Source of the DNA: Aphelidium insulamus
Taxonomy: Eukaryota; Aphelidiomycota; Aphelidea; Aphelidiaceae
Direction of reading: 5' to 3'
Assembly (NCBI GenBank): GCA_036784855.1
Contig: JAZDSV010000046.1
Location: forward strand, 1-64,000
DNA: 64,000 nt
Every line of letters begins with the position of its first letter. Positions within the stretch are counted from its first letter, which is position 1. Made by a program: the position numbers and the translations under genes. The notes under the pieces were generated by a model that did not search any database, had not been told where the DNA came from, and saw nothing but the letters and a program-made list of their open reading frames with translations. Below are positions 41,282 to 53,208 of the stretch, piece after piece.

Positions 41282-44200
41282 TTAAAAGACAGCCACAAAA
41301 ATGTAGACTAGCAGCGCCCACAGCCAAGAGTCGAAACCCTGCAGTACTGCACCACCAGACACCTGGCCGGTCTTGCTATTGGTGGCCGAGTCACAAGTGG
41401 TGCTGGGCGGTACGAATATCGGCGCCGTATTGGCACAGCTCGGGTAGCGTTTGACCAAATTCAACTGGATCGAACCAGTCATGGAATTGGCAACCACTGT
41501 GCCCCAAATGACGCCACGCGCGTCGTAGATGTTGGCATACGGTGCAATTACATGGCCACGAATGCCGACACCAGAAATAACAATGGTTGTTGCCTCGTAA
41601 AAGTTGAAAATGACCATGTATGCCTGGTAATCTTCCATCGTTCCGCCGACAATCTTGACAGTTTTGCCCGGAATATTGAACACAACGGGATAATCTGTAA
41701 TCCAAATTAGGCAATGGCACAACAAAGTAATATAATTACCCGGGTTGACATTTGTCAGCTGCGGCAGATTATTATAATTAACGATGCCTTGCTCAGCGTC
41801 CAGCTGGTCCTGGTCAAAGTTCTCAATAGACAACATGTCGTCCGGGCTGGCCACCTCCATGACCATCGAGTTGTTCATGCGCCAGATCGGGCGATAGGTC
41901 GTCAAATCAATTGTCGTATTAGTGATTGTGCTCGCACGGTTTCGTAGACAGTTCGAGATCTGGATGATCTGGCTTCGTGCGGATGCGAACGGGAAAAAGT
42001 CGGCTTGCACGTTCTTGCAACAGTTTGCAGGAAACACATTGCGATCCTCTGGCGCGGAGCTAACCTGGCCCGTGACAATACTGCCGCCATACAGGCGCCC
42101 GGATGGCCACGTCTGCAACTTGCCGCCCACGGCCAAACCAACATCCGTACATGTCTGGAGCTGATTCTGAATTTGATCTCCAATGCTGTATCCGGCCGTG
42201 AAGGACGCATCGCCGCCCACATAGACACGTCCCTGCGCATCCGACGACGCCTGATAGTTTCCAAAGAAAACACCGCTGACACTGCTAAAAATGCCAAAGT
42301 TGACGCAACGTAGTGCACACGTGTCCACTGGAGGTGGAGGTGGCGGAGGAGGTGGCGGCGGAGTAGGCGGAGGTGGTGGCGGCGGCGGGGTGCAATTAGC
42401 TCCGTCATCTTTGCACGTCAAAAAGACGGGTGTACCAGGGCCGCAACTGATGTCAATCCCAGTGCCAAAAGTTGCGCTACCAGCAAAGCTGAATGCGTAG
42501 AATTTTCCGTAAAACGTTGATCCAACAGAGACAACCTTGGCCAGTGGGGCCAGCACCACACCATACACAGACACCGTGTTGAATGTTACGGCAGTGGCGG
42601 CAAAGAAATTAAACACAACTGGGATTGTCTTCAGCGCCGACATTCCCGTCGCCGACAGTTGCGGACTTGAGTCGGGAATGTTCAAGACAATTACGGCGCC
42701 TGCAGTGGTAAGCAAGTGCGCAAGAGAATTAGGAATAATGTACCAGACTTGTAATTGGCTACAACAATGGTCGTCGCGGACATCGATCCCACTGGCAGCG
42801 TAATATATTCGACCGAATCTTGCATGGAACACGTAATTGTAAGCACTCCAGCAGAGAGAGACGATGTCGCAGTATCAGCCTTGGTGGTAAGCATGTTTGA
42901 CTTGGAGAGCAGTGTCGATTGAATATATTCAAACGCGAGGAGATCGGGCACCACTCTCGCACAGCAGCCCTGGCTAATAACCTGTCCCATAGAGACTGGA
43001 CGCGATCCAAATGCGGCGTTTCCAAAGAAATTCATTCCGCTATTCCATTGCTTGACTGTGCCTCCAACAATCATTGTAACTTCATTACACGGCAGAATGT
43101 TTGTGAGCTCCGAGCCAACTGTTGTCCCATTCGACATGGTGACAGAGCCTCCGACCGCGAGTTTGCCGTTGACAGCACCATCCAGCAAGAAATTTTCAGT
43201 CACAACCACGCTGTACTGCGAAGCTATTCCAACGTCAATGCAGAATCGCGGCGGGGGCACGGGAGGCAGAGGAGGTGGCGGCGGTGGCGGCGGAGGAGGA
43301 GGCGGTGGTGGCGGTGGTGGCACCGGAACTGTTGGACACTCCAGACGATGAATTGGGGCTTTCTTGCAGAATGCCATCGGGAACCACTCGATCGAGGCAG
43401 AACCATCGAACTTTTGGGCAAAAACGTTTCCGCTAATAGAACCTTGTGCGTTTTGCAGGTAAGCGTACGGCGCCAAGATCGTGCCGAATGCATTCACACC
43501 AGTAATAGTCACAGTAGTTGCTTCGAAAAAGTTGAAAATAATATTTGTACCACGGAAGTTCTCCATGTTCAAGTCGGTAATCGACGCCGTAGTACCGGCA
43601 ATATTAAACACAACAATGGAGCCTGAAAATAAATTAAAACATTTTGCTGACATCGTATTGACAAATACCTGGCTTATAGTTGACAAGAGGGGCAACAAAC
43701 TTCACCGACAGGTCAAAATAGCGCGAGGTGACATCGATAATTTCCACATCAGAGTACGTCATCGTGAGTGTGAGCGATCGGCCGATATCAATGCGGCGCA
43801 AGACATTAGTCGGTGCCATGTCACGATATGTTTGAGACAAGACGAGCACCTCGTTGTACATGGTTTTAAAGTCCACGGCGTTTGGTGTCACTGCTGAGCA
43901 GCATCCCTTCTCCAGTGTGACATCACTAATAAATCCCGGGGAACTCTTGCCGACCAAAACGTTACCGTAGTAGACACGGCCAGAGGTAAAGCTCTTCAAT
44001 TCACCGCCAACAACCATCATGACTTCTTGACATTGTTCAATAGAACTGAGCTCATCGCCTACGCTAAAAGTCTCCAATTTGATAATATCGTTTCCAACTG
44101 CCAATTTACCGCCCACTTTGGAAGAACCGGCAAAAGAGTCAAAAAACACGGCGTGGAATTCAGACGCCATAGGAAGGTTGACACATGGAGCAGTGGGTGG

Positions 44201-46545
44201 TGGTGGAGGGGGTGGCGGAGGAGGTGGCGGAGGAGGTGGTCCCATTGAAGAACTGATTGAAGACGAGGAAGTCGGGGAGGTTGGCGGAGGTGGCGGTGGA
44301 GTGGGGGAAGTCGGTGGAGGTGGCGGTGGAGTGGGGGAAGTCGGTGGAGGTGGCGGTGGAGTGGGGGAGGTTGGCGGAGGTGGCGGTGGAGTCGGGGAAG
44401 TCGGTGGTGGTGGCGGTGGAGTCGGGGAAGTCGGTGGAGGTGGCGGTGGAGTCGGGGAAGTCGGCGGAGGTGGCGGTGGAGTGGGGGAAGTCGGTGGAGG
44501 TGGCGGTGGAGTGGGGGAGGTTGGCGGAGGTGGCGGTGGAGTCGGGGAAGTCGGTGGTGGTGGCGGTGGAGTGGGGGAAGTCGGCGGAGGTGGCGGTGGA
44601 GTCGGGGAAGTCGGCGGAGGTGGCGGTGGAGTCGGGGAAGTCGGCGGAGGTGGCGGTGGAGTGGGGGAAGTCGGCGGAGGTGGCGGTGGAGTGGGGGAAG
44701 TCGGCGGAGGTGGCGGTGGAGTGGGGGAAGTCGGCGGAGGTGGCGGTGGAGTGGGGGAAGTCGGCGGAGGTGGCGGTGGAGTGGGGGAAGTCGGCGGAGG
44801 TGGCGGTGGAGTCGGGGAAGTCGGCGGAGGTGGTGGTGGAGTAGAGGAAGTCGGCGGAGGTGGCGGTGGTGGTGGCGGCGGAGTAGACGTGGGCAACACT
44901 GGCGAACATGTTGTGACAATCGATGTTGCTTGCTGCACCAATGTTTCTGTGGCAGTGAAAACAGGTGCCGACTTCAATCCAGGCGGCAAGCACTTGTCGT
45001 CCATCTTGCAGTGAGACACACTCCAGCAGCGCCCCTGCTCCTCCTTGGCATAACCCCACGTGCCGCATACACCACAGTTCTCCTTGTAGTAGTAGTCGAG
45101 CGGCACACGAATGCGCACATTCATGTAGTTGGCACCGCAGTAACTCAGGCCGACAAATGACACCTCCACTCCATCGGGAAGAACAGCTTGCAGCTGGAGA
45201 GCCGATGTGTTTGACACGGCAAACGGCTTGCCCGTCCCAACTCCAAGCACTCCGGAAGCGGTACGTGTCACGGAATAGGTGGACAACGAGTTGTTGCCAT
45301 CCTTGTAACTAATAAAAGCGGCAGTGTTCATGAATATCGGCTTTGCACCACAAGGCGAATAAACTTGATACGTCGTAATCTTCAAGTTGTTGGTGGAGAC
45401 TAACTGAAACTCGCCCTCGCCTGCAGTGTCGAACGCCACGGCATCTGCATACTAATAGCAATACCAGTTAAAAACACAAGTATTATTTTAAGATAAGCAC
45501 GTACGAATGGCTGTACATGCGGGTCACCAGTTGAGGAGCAGATACGCGTGCAAGCCTGATTGTAGGTCGCGGCCGGACACGAATTGGAACTTGCAAACGA
45601 CGAATGGCTGGGTTTCTCAAAAAGATTTACTCCGCCGGCCAGATTCGTCAAACTCTGTCCACCGGGCCAAGCGCAAGCGCCAATCTTCTGTGACTCATAT
45701 CCATTGGGCACCTCCAGCTGCAAGTCCAGTCCCTGGGACGCCAAGTAGACGTGAAGCACCGAACCGTCAGGGAATTGCATCACAGCTTCTACGGACCCGA
45801 TACTGGTCTCGATGCCGGCGGTGCTTGCAGTGTTCAATTGTGCGAATACGATCTTTCCATTCACGCGGGTCACGGAGAATATGACGTCGCCAAACTTGAT
45901 CATCACGGCGGTGACCCGGGGCGAATCATCATCTGGGCCTTCTTGCTGGCACTGTCGGGCCATGCGGTAGTGCACAGTCAGACAACCAGTCCCAGGCGTT
46001 GCCGACTGTATCAGCGAGAAAATTCCCGATGCCTTGTACACATTCCACGTAGCATTCTACAATATTCAATATCAGTATACACATGCTACATGAATGAATA
46101 TTTAATCGTATCGTTCAACGTTGTGTAAATAATATGATAACAATACACCTACAAACGTACTTTCAATAACGTTTGCAAGCCCATGTTGGACCCATACTGC
46201 TGGCGAAGAAAGCAGCGATTGCGGGACGCACACACTGGCAGCACCGCAGATGCATACTTTTGCAAGCAGGCAGTGTCGGTGGGCGCGCAGCCTGCACATA
46301 TAGTCAGCACATGGCGATACAGCACATATCACTTGATATAGATACAACTGCAGCTTCCACAGCCAACTATACACACATGCACTCACTCACTCACCAGAAT
46401 CCTCAAACGAGCGGTCATAGTTGGAGAGGGGGGCACGCCGCACCCGCTCAGACACACTGTCCTGTACATTGTCCCAGTAGCCCTGCTGCTGCACAATGAA
46501 TGCAGCCACAACGGCCAGCAAGGCACCGCGGGTAACCCAGCCCAT
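41282..46545 (-). CDS. Giant surface protein: VWD-like domain, Pro-rich repeats, three choice-of-anchor A units
   Basis: About seven exons on the minus strand: 46545-46395, 46291 to about 46160, 46056 to about 45505, 45453 to about 43673, about 43623-42744, 42699-41740 and 41694-41282; about 1,500 residues. A signal anchor (MGWVTRGALLAVVAAFIV) starts the protein. A VWD-like domain has ICSSTGDPHVQPF, YADAVAFDTAGEG and CGVCGTWG. A repeat linker of (TPPPPPPTSP) units follows. Three choice-of-anchor A units (about 44180-43390, 43245-42430, 42305-41400) show SEFHAVFFDSFAG, GRVYVGGDASFTAGYSIGD, LAVGGKLQTWPSGRLYGGSI and GHVIAPYANIYDARGVIWGT, separated by Pro runs. Each unit is interrupted by an intron before the VVFNI strand. 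The last 20 residues (SWLWALLVYIFVAVF) are hydrophobic and suit a GPI or membrane anchor. Likely an adhesin or cell-coat protein. A full paralogue lies at 58191-62717. Confidence 0.82.
44270..44875 (-). repeat. 30-bp minisatellite, about 20 units, coding TPPPPPPTSP
   Basis: On the plus strand the unit reads GTGGGGGAAGTCGGCGGAGGTGGCGGTGGA with few substitutions (mostly GTG/GTC, GGC/GGT and one diverged end unit). Each unit is 30 bp, so the frame is always kept. Neighbouring units differ in combinations that suggest recent unequal exchange. It is part of the Pro-rich stalk after the VWD-like domain. Confidence 0.95.
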
Positions 46546-46855
46546 TGCAGTGCAGAAAGTGTTGAGTGTATAGCTAGCAGTAGCGCTGTGTGTGCCCAAA
46601 AGTGTCTTGGAGGGAGAAACACACAGACAAGACAGACAACGCTAAACAAAGCACAGCGAGCAATTGTTTGCACGCGGCGGAAAACAATCGGCCGCCGCCA
46701 AACAACAAACACTGTGGCAGATTTCGTCATCTGTACAAACGTAAATCATTTACGTCGTAAATCATGATGTGCTTATGTATATTGATGATGATGATTTTAT
46801 TTGTTGTGTGTGGGTGTTACGGTGTGCCTATATCTGATGTAACCAATGTAGGGTA
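46546..46855. other. Short intergenic region
   Basis: Holds the upstream sequence of the giant surface protein gene (an alternative in-frame ATG is at 46599) and the 3' end side of the next minus gene. No other gene. Confidence 0.4.
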
Positions 46856-47596
46856 CTAATCTGTTGGCTCAGCAGGAGGATCGTCAGCAGCGTCAGCAGG
46901 AGGTTCGTCAGCAGCGTCATCCGGAGGAGTGGCAGTTTTATCATGACCCATCTGCCAAAAGCTGAACGGGTAGAAGCGATATTCGTGGCGACCACGTCTA
47001 GCATCAGGATTGCAATCAGCTTGCGCATTCTCCCGCTTGATGCCAACCAGGCGCACGTCGTCTTGCTCCGTTGGCGCCGACAAGACCTTATTGAAAAAAT
47101 TATATTTTTTTTCTACGGGGCACGAGACAACATTGTTATCGTGCTCCATGCTGTTTCCATTGAGGCGCCGAGACTTCCACAAGCTGCTGCGTGTCGGATT
47201 ATCAAGAACAGCGCTCGTGTCGGCGGTCATGCTAGAGCCATCAGCCAGGTAGCAAGTGACAGTGGCATAGAATGGCTGGCTGTACGGAGTGATGAGGCGA
47301 ATGAAGCCACCGACGGGAATTTGATCGAAATGAAACGTTCGCTCCTCGAAGTTCTTCAATTTGGCCGACGGCGACAGTTTGCCTTCAACGGGATTATCTC
47401 GCACGACTCTGACACCCTTGACGATCTTCTTGAGCACCGTTGAAACAACCAGATTGCTATCTCCTGTCATGGACTTGAGTTCGGTGCTAGTGCCAATGGT
47501 TGCATCGCACGCCACAGAAGTGGCAGACGCGGCATTAGCCAGAGCTGCAATCACCAAGAGTGCCACGCGGTAGTTTGCGTTCATAGAAATTTGCAT
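46856..47596 (-). CDS. Secreted Cys protein, distant third member of the 36.8/37.8-kb family
   Basis: A single exon of 246 residues (242 from the second ATG at 47584). The signal peptide is MNANYRVALLVIAALANAASA. The mature part shares the layout of the tandem pair: FHFDQIPVGGFIRLITPYSQ against FHYDQVKVNKGTMLKLYVTG, then TVTCYLADG against HTRCYFPKTG, SSLWKSRRL against GSLWRYVD and VRLVGIKRENAQADCNP against FVGVRGSDCKP. It ends in a Pro/Asp/Glu/Ala-rich tail (DDAADEPPADAADDPPAEPT). A TATA-like box is about 55 nt upstream. Family function unknown. Confidence 0.6.
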   Translation of the reverse strand: MQISMNANYRVALLVIAALANAASATSVACDATIGTSTELKSMTGDSNLVVSTVLKKIVKGVRVVRDNPVEGKLSPSAKLKNFEERTFHFDQIPVGGFIRLITPYSQPFYATVTCYLADGSSMTADTSAVLDNPTRSSLWKSRRLNGNSMEHDNNVVSCPVEKKYNFFNKVLSAPTEQDDVRLVGIKRENAQADCNPDARRGRHEYRFYPFSFWQMGHDKTATPPDDAADEPPADAADDPPAEPTD

Positions 47597-48429
47597 AGTC
47601 GAGTATATGATGTGTTGTTGTTATGTTTTTGTCGAGAGCATGCATGCCGTTCTTATAGTTTTGCGATGAAACACTTGTGTAACCGCGACGTTACACACGC
47701 TCAATTTTCGGCCAATTGTCATACGCGAGCTGAAACCGTTGTGTAACGCTTCGGTTGCACAAGATTGGGCTTTCAACGCGTTGTGTCACGTGAGGCGAAA
47801 CGCGGTGATTTTCTTGCTACATTGTGCAACAGCGCAATAAATGGATAAGTAAATGCCGAGTACGTAAGCAATTAGGTAGCGAAGTTATCTACAGTATCTA
47901 GATACATGCTTGATCAAGAACGTAACTGCTTCTACATCGTACTTGTAACGAATGGTTCTTATTAAGTATTTGTGTCAACCGATACACGTTAAGAACTAGA
48001 TGTGAAGGCCTCAATATACGCAATATTGCTATGCCGCATTTAGAATTCAGCTCCAGTCGATGATGTAGTCATGAACATATTGCATTGCGAATGTGGGCAA
48101 CGGACCTATAACGACCGTGCAATGGGTAGGACGCGGTCGCCTCAAACTGGTTACCCTATGGATTCCTTGTAGCCACGCGCACAACAACAAGTGTGCACCG
48201 GGCAGAGAGCGCGTTACATAATGCATCTCCCCGCCCGGCTTAGTGGCAGGCACTTGTACAGATAAAGATGGAATGCATGCATGCATGCATATGGATGCAT
48301 TACACGCATGCATGTCAGGCACTGATAGAAGAATGAAGTGGAATGAGTGAAGTGCATGAAGTGAAGTCGAAAGAAGAAGAAGTAAAAACAATTAGGGTCA
48401 AGGTCAGACACGACAATTGTACAACACAA
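47597..48429. other. Intergenic with repeated palindromic motifs
   Basis: A minus-strand TATA-like CTATAAGAA lies at 47650-47658. Inverted repeats GTGTAAC-N6-GTTACAC (47677-47696) and GTGTAAC-N6-GTTGCAC (47741-47760) sit further upstream of the 46856-47596 gene. A (GCAT)n run is at 48271-48315. No gene is supported. Confidence 0.5.
47677..47760. promoter_or_regulatory. Two GTGTAAC inverted repeats, 64 bp apart
   Basis: GTGTAAC CGCGAC GTTACAC is a perfect 7-bp inverted repeat with 6-bp spacer; GTGTAAC GCTTCG GTTGCAC is a one-mismatch copy with the same spacing. Each is preceded by TGAAAC.C/GTT. A dimeric factor could bind both; they lie upstream of the secreted protein gene at 47596. Confidence 0.5.
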
Positions 48430-49880
48430 ATGTGGACAATTGTCGCGGGCACTTATGAGCGCCTTCTGCTCGGCATTGACGCGGCCGTGTCGTCGGTGTC
48501 ATCTGCCAGCGTGGATGCACCACGTGCAGATGCCGTAGAGAGTAACGAGAACAACGATGACACCAGTGATATGGCGGCAAATGTCGCGCTCAGCATGTCG
48601 ATCGCGTACTCGCCGCACATTGGCGCCATCACGTGCGTGGCCGTCAGCGACAACGGACTGCTGGCCACCGGTTCCACGGACGAGGTGGTGCGCGTGTATG
48701 ATGTGCGGCGCCGTAAAGAGGTGGGGTCGCTGCATCAGCACCGCGGCACCATAACCGCGCTCGAGTTCCACGGCACGGCGCATCTGTTCACCGCCAGTGC
48801 CGATGGGCAGATTGCACTGTATCGCACGCGCGACTGGGAGCTGCTGCACATATTTCCGTCACACGTTGGCGCCGCGGCTTCGTCGTCGTCGTCGTCGTCG
48901 TCGAGAGGAAAGTCGGCGGCCGACAGCAGTAAACACGGCAAGAGCGTCAAGGCCACACATCGCAAAGGCGGCAAGGCCACCACGCGCCAACTGCCGGCCA
49001 AGAAGCGCGTGGACGAGGACGGTAAACCGCTCCCCAAGCGCACCCGGTTCCACATCAATGACCCGGACGCCGCCCCGGCCATCCCCATTGTCGCCATCGC
49101 CGTGCACCCGTCCGGCAAGCTGATGGTGTCGCTGGCGGAGGATCGCACGCTGCGTTTGTGGGATTTGGCACGTGCGCGGCCCGCATTCACCACCAAATTA
49201 GCGCTCCCGGTAGCGGATAGCAGTGCCGCCACGCCCACGCACAACCAGGCTCTCTTCATGCGGCTTGGGTGAGTTTATATGTAAATGTATATATTTCTAA
49301 TAAATATAGAGCCATGCTGCCGCTGAGTGTCAAATGGCACCCGGATGGGCGTCGATACGCGGTGCTGTACGAGCACGCTGTGCAAGTGTTCGACTCTGCG
49401 CAACCTGCGGCAGATTCGGATGGCAGCGCCGGGACATATCAACAGCAATTCTTCCTGGACAAGCCGCGTCTGCAGCGGTTCCACTCAATGCAGTTCATGG
49501 GCGACTGGCTGATCACTGGCTGCGAGGACGGTGTGGTGCGGTGCTACTCGCTATCTACCACATCCGATGCCGGTGCCCGTGATGGCAAGGCAGCAAGCAG
49601 CAGCACGCTGGGAGTGTCGTTCCGTGCGCACGACACCCGCGTCAAGGATCTGTGTCTGGTCGACACTGCTCAGGGAACGTTTCTGGTCACGGCGGGTTCT
49701 GGCGGCGAGCTCCGTGTCTGGTCGATATCATCAGCGTCATCTGCGGCAGAAGAAGAAAGTTCTTTGGCCGCCGAGCTGTGCGCCGTGCACAAGTGTGGAA
49801 TGCGCGTGACCTGCGCCTCCGTTTATGTGCCGGTGGCGTCTCGTCCGCAGCTGATAACAGCGGCTACAGAAGAAGAATGA
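48430..49880 (+). CDS. PAK1IP1: WD40 protein, PAK1IP1/Mak11-like
   Basis: Two exons, 48430-49268 and 49310-49880, with a 41-nt intron; about 470 residues. The start MWTIVAGTYERLLLGID is like the Mak11/PAK1IP1 start (GTYE..L.G), so ATG 48430 is chosen over the in-frame upstream ATG 48343. WD40 repeats: HIGAITCVAVSDNGLLATGS, TDEVVRVYDVRRRKEVG, HRGTITALEFHGTAHLFTAS, DGQIALYRTRDWELL, PIVAIAVHPSGKLMVSLAED, RTLRLWDLARARPAFT and GSGGELRVWSISS. A Lys/Ser-rich insert (SSSSSSRGKSAADSSK) with nuclear-localisation character sits between repeats 3 and 4. PAK1IP1/Mak11 helps make the 60S ribosomal subunit in the nucleolus. Confidence 0.8.
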
Positions 49881-49960
49881 TGCACCGAGAGCGTTATGTC
49901 ATAGATTCTATTCTTTTATATTTATCGTAAGAGATGCCGCCAGGACAATGCCAGCAATAT

Positions 49961-50987
49961 TCACGCAATCTGTCGCCAGCGCATGATGGCGTCGTCGGCA
50001 CGAGCGTCTGCGAAATCCAGTGCATATTCGGCGCGCTGTTTGCCGGCCAGTCTTGCCCGCAGCCACCCAAACACTCCGCCGCTCTTTTTGCCATCTGTAG
50101 ATTTCTTCTCTTCTTCAGTGTCTCCGATGTCACTGTTGTCGCCGCCGGCTTCGGTGTCAGCGGCGCCATCACTGCTGTTTGTAGTGGACTTTGTGTCTTC
50201 ATTGGAGGTTCCATTTAATGTGGCGTCTCGCAGTCCCTCCAGCAGCGCTTGTCGTCGCTGGAATGTGGATGCGTGTTTGGCTGCCAGCTGCTCGATGGCG
50301 TCGCGCAACCACACCGTCCATTCGTACTTGTCATTGGCGGTGCGGCACAGGAATATCGATCGCTCAAGGGGAGGTGCAGAAGCTTTGGAGGTGTCACCGG
50401 TTACTCCTTCAGGCACAGCTGGAGTGGTGTCAAACACCTGCACCAGGCTGAATGTGATGGCGGCCACGCTGTTGACACCGCCACTAGTAGCCTTTGCACC
50501 TCGGCGATTGTTATTGTTCATTGCCTCGGAAGCCAGGATCGCCATGTCCGACGATACCGGCAGTTCGCCCGATTCACCAACGGACGGAATGCCGCTGGCC
50601 AGCCAGCAGTCTATTAGTGGCAGTACACGGCGTACCGTGAACCGTTCGCCGTCCTCATCAGCACGGCCACCGCTGCGGCTCTCCAGCATGGCGCCGGGCG
50701 AAGCGAGGAAACTGACGCGGCGCCGGGCCGTCTCTGTTGCGCCCGTGTAGAATCGGTCTGGACGATCCTGTGACAGGGTGTCGGTAGCGTACACAAAGCA
50801 GTCGTTGAACAACAGCACTTTGACGAACGCGGATGCGCCTCCCGTGTGCCGGTGTACCTTGTACATGTGTCCTGCCATTCATTGTTAATATTAATATGGA
50901 TCCATACATACATACACACACAGGTACAAACATACATACACACATACCACTATAGACATACATACATTCACACATACATACATACAT

Positions 50988-51018
<31 letters not shown>

Positions 51019-52610
51019 TACATACACACACACACACACACATACATACATACATACATACATCCAACTATAGACATACATACACACACACACACACACA
51101 TACATTTACATACATACATACATAAATACATACAGATAACCATATACGGCTATGGACAACAAAAATACAAACCTTCTTCCAACAGCTCACGAGTGGGAGT
51201 GAGCAGAATGGGAACAACTTGCGCGGCTGAACCACTGCCAGCACCACATAGCGTGGCCATGTCGGTCACGGAGCAGCACGAGTCTGCCACCACCACGGAA
51301 TTACTGCCACCACCACCTTCAATCTCCTCGGGCGTCATGCAACGTCGAATGGCCTTTTGCACGGCCAGAAATCGCAGCCGCTTCTGCCACACAATATCGG
51401 TGCGCAGTGGTTGAAGGAGTTTGTTGGTACGGCACAGCAGCTGCTCCAGAGTTTGGTGGTCGGGGTGGGTGGCTGGCATGGCATTCCACACGCGCGTCAA
51501 CCCCTCTTCCAGCTGCAGCCACGCTTGCAACGGCAGCAAGTACATGGCGGTCAGACCCAGGCCGCGACAGAAGGGCATGGCTTCGACTTGTCGCCACTGT
51601 GCCGTCCAGCGCTTCTTAGCACTGTCGGCGGGGGACGACACGTTGCCGGGAATGTCTGCAGCCAGCAGCTTGGCCAGCACCGACATCATGCGCTCATAGC
51701 GCCGCATAAACATGTCGACAGCTTCAAAGACCGCGGCGTCGCCAAGGATCTCGGCGCGCAGAGTACGCACGAAGGCCACTTCACCCGCGTTGGCGGACAC
51801 AGTGCCACTGTAGCTACCACTCAGCTCCGTCTGCATCATGAGGGCGTCGCACAACCGCCGCCACAGCGCCACCAGAGCCAGGATCATGTTTTTGGCGCGC
51901 GTGCACAGCAAGTACAGATCGGCGTCGTCACCGTCCGTTGCCGCCACGCCACCCTCACCGCCGGTAGCCAGCCCGTAGCGCGCCGCGTCACCGATAATCG
52001 GATTCAAAAAGTGCGTGTAGAACTGGCGCAGCTGGGCCATTGTGGGCGCGAGGTGGGCGTGCAGCATCTGATGCAGGTGCTGGAAGCGCTGCGCACAATT
52101 CTCATACGCCACCGGGTGAATGGTGGGGAACTGCTTGGAGGGTTGCGTGCGGCGCTGCTCATTGTTCAGCTGTTGATGCTGCTGGCGACGCTGGAACGGG
52201 CCCAGCTCTTCGTGAGTCGTGGCGGCCTTGTCCAGCACGGGCGAGCCGGGTGGACGCGACTTCATGCTCAGCGGCGGCGAGGGCGGCATGTCACAAATTG
52301 CAATAGTGCGACTGCTGCTCGTCACGGCCAGCTGGCGCTGCAGCATCGCGTTCAGGGTGTCGGCGTACGCGCCCGACGACAGCGACTTGATGAGGGTGGA
52401 GGAGCGGGGCGACGGCGCCGGTGTCTTGGCGGTGGTTGGGGCATCCACGCTCACCGCCACCACCGTCTCCTCTGCGCTGACAAAACTCTGCGCGTCACCA
52501 TCCGCGTCCACTCCCGGTACCAACGATGACGGCGAAGCATCCGCCGCGGTACAAATGTCGGCCACTGTCGACATGTTTATCATTTGATTGCTTATCTTTT
52601 GCTGCGCCAC
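49961..52610 (-). CDS. RhoGEF with DH-PH tandem
   Basis: Two exons on the minus strand: 52610 to about 51175 and about 50875 to 49961; about 785 residues. A Ser/Pro-rich N-terminus precedes a DH-like helical domain (about residues 150-400) with QLRQFYTHFLNPIIG, FMRRYERMMSVLAKLL, LTAMYLLPLQAWLQLEEGL and ATHPDHQTLEQLL, which resemble the last helices of DH domains (P.QRL..Y). The second exon gives the PH domain: HMYKVHRHTGGASAFVKVLL then FNDCFVYATD, later RSIFLCRTANDKYEWTVWL; it ends with an acidic tail and GVFGWLRARLAGK. DH-PH proteins activate Rho-family GTPases. DH similarity is modest; PH is clearer. The start could also be ATG 52583 or 52574. Confidence 0.65.
50876..51174 (-). repeat. (CATA)n/(CA)n-rich intron in the RhoGEF gene
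   Basis: Nearly the whole 300-nt intron is tetranucleotide CATA and CACA repeats, with three copies of a CACTATAGACATACATAC-like unit among them. It separates the DH-coding and PH-coding exons. Confidence 0.85.
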
Positions 52611-53208
52611 ATTTTGCGCGATTATTGTCCCTGTGGGCGTCGCTGATTGGCTGATTGGTGCGCCTCAATTTAGTCTGATTATTCATTAAACGTTGCACCG
52701 TTGGTTGCCCGAGTGCGTGTTGACATATACAAAATATACTTCAGTTCACAGTGATGGACTCCATGCGGAGTAAAGCGGTGTGGTCAGCCGTCGCACTGCA
52801 TGAAAAAGTTTGCAGGTACCGCTGCCGCTTGTGGATGTTGTATGTTGTGTCGTGGATTGCCATGCACCTGTTATTTAATTAGCAGCTCGTTAGAAGTGTG
52901 TTTTTTTTGCTACGCGGCTACATAACTTCCCAAACTTTATTTCAATCGTTGGTATCTTTATTGCAAAATGTTTGTTGACTAGAAGACATGCTGCTTCGCT
53001 TTCTAGTTGGCTCAGTAACTCAGTAAGTTGCTTTACACAAAGTTTGCGAGGATATTTAGCATCCATGATTTTCTTTTTTAGCCAATTAAGCCACCAAATT
53101 ATTGCTTTACATTTTGTATTACTGAAGCGAAAGAAGCGATAGAAGGTGCATAAGTGATCTGCAATGTATTTAAGTTACCCAGCTTAATCATCTCAAATTA
53201 TTTCAATC
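52611..53208. other. Intergenic, divergent promoters
   Basis: Between the RhoGEF (minus) and ERH (plus). AT-rich, with CATTTTG and TTGC repeats. No gene is visible. Confidence 0.5.

Noticed and set aside
44270-44875. Possible CRISPR-like array
   Set aside because: Units are head-to-tail without unique spacers and sit in a coding exon of a eukaryotic gene; it is a coding minisatellite.
44079-45014. Gly-rich and Glu/Val-rich open frames on the plus strand across the 30-bp repeats
   Set aside because: They are antisense shadows of the Pro-rich stalk; any 30-bp repeat without stops gives long open frames in several phases. Domain evidence lies only on the minus strand.
48261-48330. (GCAT)n run as a regulatory element
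   Set aside because: A simple repeat with no further support.
51357-52529. 390-residue plus-strand frame opposite the RhoGEF
   Set aside because: Antisense shadow rich in His/Arg/Gln; the minus strand has the DH-like helices and splices to a PH domain.
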